Assembly (NCBI RefSeq): GCF_021403115.1
Contig: NZ_JAJSSH010000004.1
Location: 1-64,000 of the forward strand
Direction of reading: 5' to 3'
DNA: 64,000 nt
Source of the DNA: Sphingobium sufflavum
Lineage (GTDB): Bacteria; Pseudomonadota; Alphaproteobacteria; Sphingomonadales; Sphingomonadaceae
The notes below the pieces were generated by a model. It was not told the origin of the DNA and did no database searches. It saw only the letters and a list, made by a program, of their open reading frames with translations. The translations under genes were made by a program, and so were the position numbers. Shown piece after piece: positions 45,903-54,382 of the stretch (the first letter of the stretch is position 1; every line of letters starts with the position of its first letter).

Positions 45903-46681
45903 TCCGCCGTCCACCCACCATCGACTATCATCGACGTCCCCGTCATCAGCGCCGACGCATCGGATGCGAGGAACACAACCGCCCCCATCACATCCTCCAC
46001 CGTGCCAAGGCGGCCCAGCTTGATCTTGTCCAACACGCCGTCAAGAAAGGTCTGATCCTCGAAAAAAGCCTGCGTCATGGGGGTCTCGATAAAGGTCGGC
46101 GCGATGGTGTTCGACCGGATACCATGGGGCGCAAGGTCGAGGGCAAACGCCTTGCTCATCCCCTCGATCGCCCATTTGGACGCACAATAGAGTGAGCGGC
46201 GCGCGCCACCGACATGGCCCATCTGCGACCCGATGTGGATGAGGGATCCACCGCCACCTTCTGCGATCATCCGCCCGGCACAAGCCTGCGCCGTGAAGAA
46301 GGCGTTTTTCAGGTTGAGGTCGAGGACTGCATCATAATCCGCCTCGGTGACCTCCTGCATCGGCCTGGGCCGATTGGTCCCGGCATTGTTGACGAGGATG
46401 GAAAAAGCCGGACGCTCAGCGAAAAAGGTGCGGACCGCACCCAGATCGGCAACATCCAGCACCACGGCCTCAGCCACCCCGCCATCGGCACGGATGCCAT
46501 GCGCCACCGCCTCTATCTCCGCAGAAGAACGGGCGACTAGCGTGACTGCCGCCCCCGCCTGCGCCAGTGCCGCAGCCAAAGCGCGGCCGATCCCCCGCCC
46601 CGCTCCCGTGACAAGCGCCCTGCGGCCATCAAGACGAAAACTGGGCGTGCGAGGCAACGTCTCCGAAGAATCATCACGCAT
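45899..46681 (-). CDS. Short-chain dehydrogenase/reductase
   Basis: A 260-residue classical SDR: cofactor loop [19 protein letters not shown] ([13 protein letters not shown]), catalytic Ser in [10 protein letters not shown] and Tyr-x3-Lys in [14 protein letters not shown], and the C-terminal [12 protein letters not shown]. It interconverts an alcohol and a ketone or aldehyde. ATG 46681 is preferred over upstream starts because it overlaps the HisD-like gene by eight bases and homology begins there. It is likely to work in sequence with the HisD-like dehydrogenase. Confidence 0.92.
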   Translation of the reverse strand: MRDDSSETLPRTPSFRLDGRRALVTGAGRGIGRALAAALAQAGAAVTLVARSSAEIEAVAHGIRADGGVAEAVVLDVADLGAVRTFFAERPAFSILVNNAGTNRPRPMQEVTEADYDAVLDLNLKNAFFTAQACAGRMIAEGGGGSLIHIGSQMGHVGGARRSLYCASKWAIEGMSKAFALDLAPHGIRSNTIAPTFIETPMTQAFFEDQTFLDGVLDKIKLGRLGTVEDVMGAVVFLASDASALMTGTSMIVDGGWTAE

Positions 46682-48011
46682 CGACACGCGTCCGGTCGCT
46701 CGGCGTTGCCCCCGTGGCATAAGGTACATCACGCCCCCCGTGGCGGCGGACGCGCACATTCGCCTGCTCGCCGTGGCCCGCAAAGCCCTCCAGCGCGCAT
46801 AGGCGGCTGCAATATTCGCCGATCAGCGCCGATGCATCGTCCGTCGTCACCTTTTGATAGGTGCAGGTCTTCAGGAACTTACCGACCCACAACCCGCCAG
46901 TATAGCGCGCCGCCTTCTTTGTCGGGAGCGTATGATTGGTGCCGATCACCTTGTCACCGAAGGAAACATTGGTCCGCGCGCCCAGGAACAGCGCGCCATA
47001 GTTGCGCATGTTCTCAAGAAAATAGTCAGGATCGCGCGTCATCACCTGCACATGTTCGGATGCTATCTTATCCGCGATGCGCACCATCTCCGCATCATCA
47101 TCCGCCAGAATGATCTCGCCATAAGTCTCCCATGCAACGCGGGCGTAGTCGGCAGTAGGCAGGATCGCCAGCAATCGCTCGACCTCCCGCACCGTCTCCT
47201 CCGCCAGCTTGCGGGAGGTGGTCAGCAGGATCGCCGGGCTGTCCGGGCCATGCTCGGCCTGCCCCAACAGGTCGGTGGCCGCCAGTTCGCCATCGCATCC
47301 CACCTCGTCCGCGATCACCAAAGTCTCTGTTGGCCCGGCAAACAGGTCGATGCCGACCCGCCCGAACAGCTGCCGCTTGGCTTCGGCAACATAGGCATTG
47401 CCAGGCCCGACCAGCATATCGACGGGTGCGATACTCTCTGTCCCCAACGCCATGGCGCCGATCGCCTGGATGCCGCCCAGCGTATAGATTTCATCCGCAC
47501 CGGCCAGATGCTGCGCGGCAACGATGGCGGCAGCGGGCACACCGCGAAACGGTGGCGCACAGGTGATGACGCGCGGTACGCCCGCGACCTTGGCGGTAAT
47601 CACGCTCATATGCGCCGATGCCAGCAACGGATATTTGCCGCCGGGGACATAGCATCCCGCCGCATTGACGGGGATATTGCGGTGACCGAGGATTACGCCG
47701 GGCAGTGTTTCCACCTCCACGTCATGCATCGACGCGCGCTGGATCTGCGCAAAGTTGCGGACCTGCGCCTGCGCGAATTCAATATCCTTAAGATCCTGTC
47801 CGGTCAGCTGGTCCAGACAATGCTGGATTTCCACATTAGTCAGCCGATAGCTGTCGCGATCCCAGCCGTCGAACTTCACCGACAATTCCCGGACAGCAGC
47901 ATCGCCCCGGTCCTGAATATCCGCCAGAAGGGCTTCCACCACGTCCCGGACCTTCCGGTCGAGGTCAGCCCGCAAATCCGCCGCCGCGCCGCGCTTGAGC
48001 CATTCCGCCAT
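46674..48011 (-). CDS. Histidinol-dehydrogenase homologue, HpsN (sulfopropanediol dehydrogenase) type
   Basis: A 445-residue zinc- and NAD-dependent alcohol dehydrogenase of the HisD family that oxidises an alcohol twice to an acid. HisD landmarks are kept: [17 protein letters not shown] (HisD proper has PGGTAPLPSS), [27 protein letters not shown] (zinc ligands), the Glu-His pair in ASEHVQV and a late His in [11 protein letters not shown]. The PGGKYP form and the catabolic context point to HpsN-type enzymes acting on dihydroxypropanesulfonate or another polyol, not to histidine synthesis. GAGGGAG lies before ATG 48011. It starts the three-gene minus-strand operon. Confidence 0.85.
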   Translation of the reverse strand: MAEWLKRGAAADLRADLDRKVRDVVEALLADIQDRGDAAVRELSVKFDGWDRDSYRLTNVEIQHCLDQLTGQDLKDIEFAQAQVRNFAQIQRASMHDVEVETLPGVILGHRNIPVNAAGCYVPGGKYPLLASAHMSVITAKVAGVPRVITCAPPFRGVPAAAIVAAQHLAGADEIYTLGGIQAIGAMALGTESIAPVDMLVGPGNAYVAEAKRQLFGRVGIDLFAGPTETLVIADEVGCDGELAATDLLGQAEHGPDSPAILLTTSRKLAEETVREVERLLAILPTADYARVAWETYGEIILADDDAEMVRIADKIASEHVQVMTRDPDYFLENMRNYGALFLGARTNVSFGDKVIGTNHTLPTKKAARYTGGLWVGKFLKTCTYQKVTTDDASALIGEYCSRLCALEGFAGHGEQANVRVRRHGGRDVPYATGATPSDRTRVDA

Positions 48012-48198
48012 CACCATCTCCCTCTGCCTGACTGAGGAGACCTGCCGACAAATGGACGCCGTTTCGACCGTCGCCGAAAGGTTGATCGCAGTGCGGACGG
48101 AATGTGGATTGGTGGGAGGAGCGGCACCCACCGCTCAGCAATCATTACCGGACCATGGCGTGGTGCCTGAAAACCCTAAACCGTTGCCCTCACATGGC

Positions 48199-49506
48199 TC
48201 ACCGACCGCGTAGCAACCGCAAGTCGATGCCATGCTTGTTGACCTTATAGTAGAAGGTCTTGCGCGGGACGCCTAGACTCTCGATGGCGCGACCTATGTC
48301 CCCGCGCGCGGCGATGACCGCCCCGACGATCGCATCGCGTTCAAAGGCATCGACCCGGTCGGACAACGAGGCCGCCGCATCCTCTGCCTCAGTTCGACCG
48401 GCCAGCGGATCATCCAGTCCCAGCACGAAGCGGTCCGCGAAATTCGCCAGTTCCCGCACATTGCCCGGCCAGTCATGCGTGGCGAGGCGATCGCGCACTT
48501 CCGCCGTGATCGGCGATACCTCCCGGCGCAGGCGCGCAGCGGAAATTCCGGCCAGATGCACGAACAACAGGGGCACGTCCTCCCGCCGTTCCCGCAACGG
48601 CGGCATCCGCAGGCGCAAGGTGGCGAGCCGGTAGAATAAGGCCGGCAATATGCTACCCGGCCCCTCCTCTCCCGCGTCGCCTGCCGCCGCGATCACGCGC
48701 AGGTCGAGTGGTATCGCAGCCCGTCCCCCAGATGGCTGGAGCGCACGCTGCTCGATCAACGGCACCAGCCGCGATTGCAATGCGCGTGACGCCTGATCCA
48801 TGTCGTCCAGAAACAGCGTGCCCCGGCTCGCCCCGGCTATGCTGCCCTCCCCCACGCTGGCAAACAGTCCCGTCTCGATCACCGCATCCGGCACCGCGCC
48901 GCACGCGACCGGCAGGAAGCGATGCCGCGACCGTTTGCCCGCCCGATGGATCAGCCGGGCCAGCAATTCTTTGCCAGTGCCGCTCTCTCCCTCGATAAAC
49001 AGGTCGATGTTTGCATCCGCCAGCATCGGGATCATCTCGCGTAAACGCCGGATCGCGGGGGATCGACCGACCAGCCCTGCTCCTTCCTCGCTGTCCGCCA
49101 GCATCCGCAACCGGCGATTGTCCAGCGCCAGCGCCCGCGCCATCGATGCCCGCATCACGGCGGCGACCAGCATCTCCGGGTCGAAAGGCTTGGCCATGAA
49201 ATCCCACGCACCGGCCTTCAGCGCATCAACCGCCATCGCCACGTCCCCATGCCCTGTCACCAGCACCACCGGAAGCTCGGCATCGCGCACATGGAGCGTG
49301 CGGAACAACTCTATGCCGGAGATGTGGGGCATGCGAACATCGGTTACGACGACGCCCGGATAGTCTTCGTCGATGGCCGCCAGCGCAGGCTCCGCCGCCG
49401 GAAAGCTGTCAACCGTGAAGCCTGCAAGAGTCAACAACTGCGCTGTGGAGGCCCGCAGGTCATCATCATCCTCGACGAGCGCCACGCGCCTGACACCCTC
49501 GCTCAT
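48199..49506 (-). CDS. DctD-like response regulator lacking the GAFTGA loop
   Basis: A 435-residue NtrC-type protein: receiver domain (Asp56 in VVTDVRMP, Lys106), AAA+ domain with Walker A GESGTGKE (173-180) and Walker B TLFLDDMD, arginine-finger text FYRLATLRLRMPPLRERRED, and a Fis-type helix-turn-helix at the end. Between LFASVGE (about 214) and GTLFLDD (229) the usual 30-odd residues including GAFTGA, which contacts sigma-54, are reduced to about ten. Canonical sigma-54 activation is therefore doubtful. It overlaps the sensor kinase gene by four bases. Regulation of the dctA gene beyond it is the likely role. Confidence 0.88.
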   Translation of the reverse strand: MSEGVRRVALVEDDDDLRASTAQLLTLAGFTVDSFPAAEPALAAIDEDYPGVVVTDVRMPHISGIELFRTLHVRDAELPVVLVTGHGDVAMAVDALKAGAWDFMAKPFDPEMLVAAVMRASMARALALDNRRLRMLADSEEGAGLVGRSPAIRRLREMIPMLADANIDLFIEGESGTGKELLARLIHRAGKRSRHRFLPVACGAVPDAVIETGLFASVGEGSIAGASRGTLFLDDMDQASRALQSRLVPLIEQRALQPSGGRAAIPLDLRVIAAAGDAGEEGPGSILPALFYRLATLRLRMPPLRERREDVPLLFVHLAGISAARLRREVSPITAEVRDRLATHDWPGNVRELANFADRFVLGLDDPLAGRTEAEDAAASLSDRVDAFERDAIVGAVIAARGDIGRAIESLGVPRKTFYYKVNKHGIDLRLLRGR

Positions 49507-51215
49507 AGCGCACGCTTCAGGGTCATTGCGAAACAGGCCCCTTTCTCTGACGGCAGGAGGCGCAGGGTGCCGCCCATATCGGTCATGATGTCCTGCGCGA
49601 TGACAAGGCCCAGTCCCAACCCCGTCTCCCGGCTGGTGGTGAAGGGCGTGAAGAGGCGGTCGGCGACGTCCGGCGAAATGCCGGGGCCATTGTCCGCAAT
49701 GCTCAGCCGCACCTCCGCCTCGCCCCTCTCCAGCGACAGGATGATGCGCGCGTCCGGCCCATCCGCTAGCGCATCCAGAGCATTTTGGAGCAGGTTAACC
49801 ACCACCTGCTCCAGACGGACCCGCCCGGCCATGACGCACAGATCGAGAGACAGCGGCGGGATCTCCAGCCGGATGCGGGACAGCGGTTCCTTGAGGATCA
49901 GCAGAGCACCTTCGATCACCTCGACAAGAGGGATCGCACCGATGGTGCCGCTGCCCTTGCGCGCAAAGCTCCTGAGCTCGGCGGTAACGGCTCCGATCCT
50001 CTCGGTCAGCCGGGCGATGGCGCGAAGGTTGCCGCGCACTTCCTCCACCTCGCCCCGGTCCAGCAATTGTTCGGCGGAGGCGGCGTAGGTGCGGATTGCC
50101 GCCACGGGCTGCGCCGTCTCATGCGCCACGCTGGCCGTCACCTGTCCCAGTGTCGCGAGGCGATTGGCCTGACGCAGACCCTCGCGCAGATCGGCGGCGC
50201 GGGCCTCCGCCGCGGCGCGTTCCTCCATCTCGCGGCTGAGGTTGGCAGTGCGTTCGGCAACGGCCGCCTCCAGCGCGCTCGTCCGCTCGCGCCGACGCCG
50301 GGACCGTTCCCGCAACAGACCGGCGAGCCCCACGATCAGGAGCGTCGCCAGTGCAATGGCGATCTGGGCCGTGCGGACGATGGAGTCGACCGCCGTGCCC
50401 GCTGGCAGAGCGAGATTGACCCGCCAGCCCGACGCATCAGGCGCGGTGGTGGCCAGCAGCAGCCCCGCCCGCGATCCAGGCAACTCCATCCGCCCGCCAT
50501 CCAGCCGACGAAACGGGGTAGAGCGGAGCGCGGCGACACCCATGTCCACGCGGGCGGCGGCAGCGGCGGCGGGCGGGATCGGGCCGATGGTGGCGAAGCG
50601 CCAGTCCGGCCTGCTCGCCACCACCACCACGCCCGCGGCATTGCTGACGAAGGTGATACCGCCTGCTGCGCGCCATTGCCGTTCGACCCCGTCGAATTCC
50701 AGCTTCACCACGACGACGCTGCCGCCCCGCCCCTTGCGCGCCAGATACAGGCCGGGCTTGTGGCTGATCGTGCCCAGCGCGAACTGCTCGCCCGCGCCGG
50801 ATCGCACCGCGTCGGCATAGTAGCGGCGAAAGCCATAGGGCTGGCCGACGAAGCTGGCGGAGGTGCGCCAGTTGCTCGCGGCAATGGCGAGGCCGTCCGG
50901 CCCGACGACATAGATGGCCGCCGCCCCAACCCGCGCGGCCAGCCCCTCCAGCTTGGCATCCAGCCGGTGCGCCGCGCCGGGCGCGCCCTCCACCGCGGCG
51001 ACCACGTCCCGATCGTCGGTCAGGGCGAGGGGGAGGAGGCGGAAGCGGGCGATTTCGCTGGCGAGCAGCGCCTGTCGCAAGCGGGCGTCGGCGGCGGTGG
51101 AGGCCGCGAAACTGGCGCTGACCCGCTGTTCTATCACCTGTCCGGCGAGCAGCGCGGCCAGTGCGCCGAGCAGGAGAGCGGCGAGGGTCCATGACAAGAT
51201 GACCAACCGAAACAT
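49503..51215 (-). CDS. DctB-like sensor histidine kinase
   Basis: A 570-residue membrane kinase: an N-terminal membrane helix ([20 protein letters not shown]), a periplasmic sensor region of about 260 residues resembling the DctB double-Cache domain ([16 protein letters not shown]), a second membrane helix ([17 protein letters not shown]), a coiled coil, the phosphoacceptor His365 in [13 protein letters not shown], and a complete ATPase domain ([23 protein letters not shown]). ATG 51215 is the first start that gives a clean membrane helix; its ribosome site is weak. Divergent from dctA, and by analogy with DctB it would sense C4-dicarboxylates. Confidence 0.9.
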   Translation of the reverse strand: MFRLVILSWTLAALLLGALAALLAGQVIEQRVSASFAASTAADARLRQALLASEIARFRLLPLALTDDRDVVAAVEGAPGAAHRLDAKLEGLAARVGAAAIYVVGPDGLAIAASNWRTSASFVGQPYGFRRYYADAVRSGAGEQFALGTISHKPGLYLARKGRGGSVVVVKLEFDGVERQWRAAGGITFVSNAAGVVVVASRPDWRFATIGPIPPAAAAAARVDMGVAALRSTPFRRLDGGRMELPGSRAGLLLATTAPDASGWRVNLALPAGTAVDSIVRTAQIAIALATLLIVGLAGLLRERSRRRRERTSALEAAVAERTANLSREMEERAAAEARAADLREGLRQANRLATLGQVTASVAHETAQPVAAIRTYAASAEQLLDRGEVEEVRGNLRAIARLTERIGAVTAELRSFARKGSGTIGAIPLVEVIEGALLILKEPLSRIRLEIPPLSLDLCVMAGRVRLEQVVVNLLQNALDALADGPDARIILSLERGEAEVRLSIADNGPGISPDVADRLFTPFTTSRETGLGLGLVIAQDIMTDMGGTLRLLPSEKGACFAMTLKRAL

Positions 51216-51448
51216 GTGTTTCGGGATACGCCCTCCCGCACCGATGTGCAACTTTTGACACATCGTCCAACCGCATAGGCCATTATCGGCACAGGATCGG
51301 ACCGCAAAACTCGTCAACAAACTGTAATATCAGAGTATTTTATGCATCATTTTTTCCTGCACCCGCAAACAGGCCGCCGTCATCCTCCAGCCTGAACACG
51401 ACCCACCCCCGAAGCGGGCGGCGCGTGGCAGAGGATGAAAGGCCGATC

Positions 51449-52786
51449 ATGCAGTTTGACACGACAGCCATGCCCACCAGCGCGCCACAAGCGAAACGCT
51501 GGTATTCGCATCTCTATCTCCAGGTGCTGATCGCGATCACCGCCGGCGTCCTGATCGGCCATTTCGCACCGCAGACCGGCGAGGCGCTGAAACCGCTGGG
51601 CGACGCCTTCATCAAGCTGGTGAAGATGGTCATCGCGCCCGTCATCTTCCTGACCATCGTCACCGGCATCGCGGGGATGCGCGACCTCGCGTCCGTCGGC
51701 CGGGTCGCGGCCAAGGCCTTCACCTATTTCCTCTTCTTCTCCACGCTGGCGCTGATCGTCGGCATGATCGTCGCCAATGTGGTGCAGCCGGGCGGGGGCC
51801 TGAACATCGACCCGGCCAGCCTCGACGCCAGCAAGGTCGCCGAGTTCGCGGAAAAAGCGCATGAAAGCACGCTGACCGGCTTCCTGATGTCGATATTCCC
51901 CGACACATTCCTGTCGTCGATGACGGAGGGCAATATCCTTCAGGTGCTGCTCGTCTCCATCCTGTTCGGCATCGCGCTGTCGATGATCGGCGACCGGGGC
52001 ACGCGGGTGCTGGACCTGCTCAACGACGTGTCCATCGCCTTCTTCAAGCTGGTGTCCATCGTCATGAAGGCCGCGCCGATCGGCGCGTTCGGGGCCATGG
52101 CCTTTACCATCGGCAAATATGGCATCGGCAGCCTGTCCAACCTGCTGGCGCTGGTCGCGACCTTCTATTTCACCGCCTTCCTGTTCGTGACGGTCGTGCT
52201 GGGCGTGGTGGCGAAACTGTGCGGCTTCTCCATCTTCCGCCTGATCGCCTATCTGAAGGGCGAGCTGCTGCTGGTGCTGGGCACCTCCTCCTCCGAAAGC
52301 GCGCTACCCGCACTGATCGAGAAGATGGAGCGGGCGGGCTGTCCCAAGACCATCGTCGGTCTGGTCGTGCCCACCGGATACAGCTTCAACCTCGACGGCA
52401 CCAACATCTACATGACGCTGGCCGCGCTGTTCATCGCGCAGGCGTGCAATGTGGACCTGACCATCGGCCAGCAACTGCTGCTGCTGAGCGTCGCCATGCT
52501 GTCGTCCAAGGGCGCGGCGGGCGTGACCGGCGCGGGCTTCATCACGCTGGCCGCCACCCTGTCCATCGTGCCGTCGGTGCCGGTGGCGGGCATGGCGCTG
52601 ATCCTGGGCATCGACCGGTTCATGTCGGAGTGCCGCAGCCTGACCAACTTCATCGGCAATGCCGTCGCGACCGTGGTCGTCTCCCGCTGGGAAAATGCGC
52701 TGGACAAGGAACAGTTCGACGCAGCTCTCGCCGGAACCCTGCCCCGTGTCGAGGATCTGCCCGCCGATGCCGTCGCCGCCGAGTGA
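51449..52786 (+). CDS. dctA: C4-dicarboxylate:cation symporter DctA
   Basis: A 445-residue DAACS-family transporter importing succinate, fumarate, malate or similar acids. The re-entrant loop [17 protein letters not shown], the [20 protein letters not shown] block and [20 protein letters not shown] are diagnostic. AAAGG before ATG 51449 sets the start; a GTG at 51425 is in frame. It is divergent from the DctB/DctD-like pair and followed 30 bases later by an outer-membrane porin. I found no -24/-12 sigma-54 promoter in the 233-base gap. Confidence 0.95.
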   Translation: MQFDTTAMPTSAPQAKRWYSHLYLQVLIAITAGVLIGHFAPQTGEALKPLGDAFIKLVKMVIAPVIFLTIVTGIAGMRDLASVGRVAAKAFTYFLFFSTLALIVGMIVANVVQPGGGLNIDPASLDASKVAEFAEKAHESTLTGFLMSIFPDTFLSSMTEGNILQVLLVSILFGIALSMIGDRGTRVLDLLNDVSIAFFKLVSIVMKAAPIGAFGAMAFTIGKYGIGSLSNLLALVATFYFTAFLFVTVVLGVVAKLCGFSIFRLIAYLKGELLLVLGTSSSESALPALIEKMERAGCPKTIVGLVVPTGYSFNLDGTNIYMTLAALFIAQACNVDLTIGQQLLLLSVAMLSSKGAAGVTGAGFITLAATLSIVPSVPVAGMALILGIDRFMSECRSLTNFIGNAVATVVVSRWENALDKEQFDAALAGTLPRVEDLPADAVAAE

Positions 52787-52816
52787 GTGCACCCGCATAG
52801 CTTGAAGGATTGCCCG

Positions 52817-54328
52817 ATGACGACTTTGCTCCCGCGGCTCCGGGCCGCCACGACCTCGCTCGGCCTGCTGACGGCAGCGGCTCAGGGGTCCGCCAGCGCC
52901 GAGACACCCGCCGCAACACCCGTTCAGGCGCCAGTTCAGGCACCCGTTCAGGCACCGGCCGCCACCGCCTATCCGGCCGCCGCCAATGGCGATGTCACTA
53001 CCGTCAACGGCTATACGCTGTCGCGCTGGGCGGAGGATTGGCGGGCCATGCGCGACCCGGCCAAGCGGGACGATCCGCTCGACCGCCTCAAATATCTGCC
53101 CATCGCGGCGGAGGGGGACGTGTACCTCACCCTGTCCGGCGAACTGCGGCTGCGCGTCAACGAGACGACCAATCCCAACCTGCGCGAAACCCCGGCGCAG
53201 CGGCAGGACATCACCCGCATCGTGGCGGGGGCGGACCTGCATGTCGGCCCGCATCTGCGCGTCTATGGCGAATTGGCGCATGGCAGCATTTCCGGCCTGA
53301 ACCTGGGCGTCCCGGCGGCGACCCTGCGCAACGACCTCGTCCTCCAGCAAGCCTTTGTCGAGGCGAATGAGGAGATTGGCGGGATCGCCATCGGCGCGCG
53401 CTATGGCCGTCAGGAATTCACCGACGGGCCGAACCTGCTGGTGTCGCAGCGGGACAATAACACCATCCGCTACACGCTGAATGGCCTGCGCGTCTGGGCG
53501 CGCGGCGCGCGGGTGCGGGCCGACCTGTTCGATTTCAAGCCGACCGCCTATGGCGACCTGGGCGCGGAGGATGATATTTCCGACCCGGCCCGGCGCTTTT
53601 CGGGCATCACCATGGGCTTTGCCCTGCCCAATACTTGGCTGGGCGGATCGAAGCTCTATGTCGATCCCTTCTTCTGGCGGCGGCGCAACAATGTGGGCGC
53701 ATGGGGTGGGCGGATCGGCCCGGCGACCCGCTATTATGCGGGCGCGCGATTGTGGGGCGATGCGGGGCCGCTGAACATCGACTGGTCGGTGAACCATCAA
53801 TATGGCCAGTATCTGGACCAGAGCATCGACGCCTGGCAGGCGTTCATCGCCCAGACCTATCGCATCGGCAAGGGCAAGGACGCGCCGCGCATCGGCGTGC
53901 ATCTCGACTATGCCAGTGGCGGGGGCGGCTATGGCGACGGCAAGCTGCGCGACAGCTATGCGCCGTTCGGCAACAATATCTATTTCAGCTATCAGTTGTC
54001 GCTGACGCCCTCCAACCTCGTCGCCATTGCGCCGAACATCAGCGTTTCGCCCTTTCGCAAAGCGCGGTTGAGCGCGGAATATCTGATGGCGTGGCGCGAC
54101 AGCGTGTATGACGCCGTCTATCGCGCCAATGGCCAGCCGTTTGCGGGAACGCAGAACGGGCGGGCGCGCAAGATCGCCGATGTCACCCGGCTCCAGCTGG
54201 TCTGGGCGATCAGCCCGCGCGTGTCGCTGACGGGGCGCTATGAGCATCTGGCCGCCGGGCCTGCGTTGACCGATGCGGGCTATCGCAGTTCGGATTTCCT
54301 GGCGGGGTGGGTCAGCTTTCGCTTCTGA
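52817..54328 (+). CDS. Alginate-export-family outer-membrane porin
   Basis: A 503-residue protein with a signal peptide (to about SASA, residue 28), a short PVQAPVQAP repeat linker, and then an 18-strand-type barrel of the alginate export (AlgE/AlgJ-like) family, ending in the aromatic WVSFRF. Landmarks are LSGELRLRVNETTNPNLR, ARYGRQEFTDGPNLLVSQRD and GYRSSDFLAGWVSFRF. Members act as anion-selective pores. Cotranscribed with dctA (30-base gap), so it probably admits dicarboxylates or related acids through the outer membrane; no alginate genes are near. Confidence 0.88.
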   Translation: MTTLLPRLRAATTSLGLLTAAAQGSASAETPAATPVQAPVQAPVQAPAATAYPAAANGDVTTVNGYTLSRWAEDWRAMRDPAKRDDPLDRLKYLPIAAEGDVYLTLSGELRLRVNETTNPNLRETPAQRQDITRIVAGADLHVGPHLRVYGELAHGSISGLNLGVPAATLRNDLVLQQAFVEANEEIGGIAIGARYGRQEFTDGPNLLVSQRDNNTIRYTLNGLRVWARGARVRADLFDFKPTAYGDLGAEDDISDPARRFSGITMGFALPNTWLGGSKLYVDPFFWRRRNNVGAWGGRIGPATRYYAGARLWGDAGPLNIDWSVNHQYGQYLDQSIDAWQAFIAQTYRIGKGKDAPRIGVHLDYASGGGGYGDGKLRDSYAPFGNNIYFSYQLSLTPSNLVAIAPNISVSPFRKARLSAEYLMAWRDSVYDAVYRANGQPFAGTQNGRARKIADVTRLQLVWAISPRVSLTGRYEHLAAGPALTDAGYRSSDFLAGWVSFRF

Positions 54329-54341
54329 GGCGGAAGCGGCA

Positions 54342-54371
54342 CGCCCGGCCACCGCAAGGGGTGGCCGGGCG
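54342..54371. terminator. Bidirectional hairpin between porin and TonB receptor genes
   Basis: CGCCCGGCCACC and GGTGGCCGGGCG form a perfect 12-bp stem with a six-base loop between convergent stops at 54328 (+) and 54383 (-). Confidence 0.75.
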
Positions 54372-54382
54372 CATGGCTTCGG

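Noticed and set aside
51216..51448. Sigma-54 promoter before dctA
   Set aside because: A GGCAC word exists near 51289 but the GG-to-GC spacing does not fit the -24/-12 pattern.
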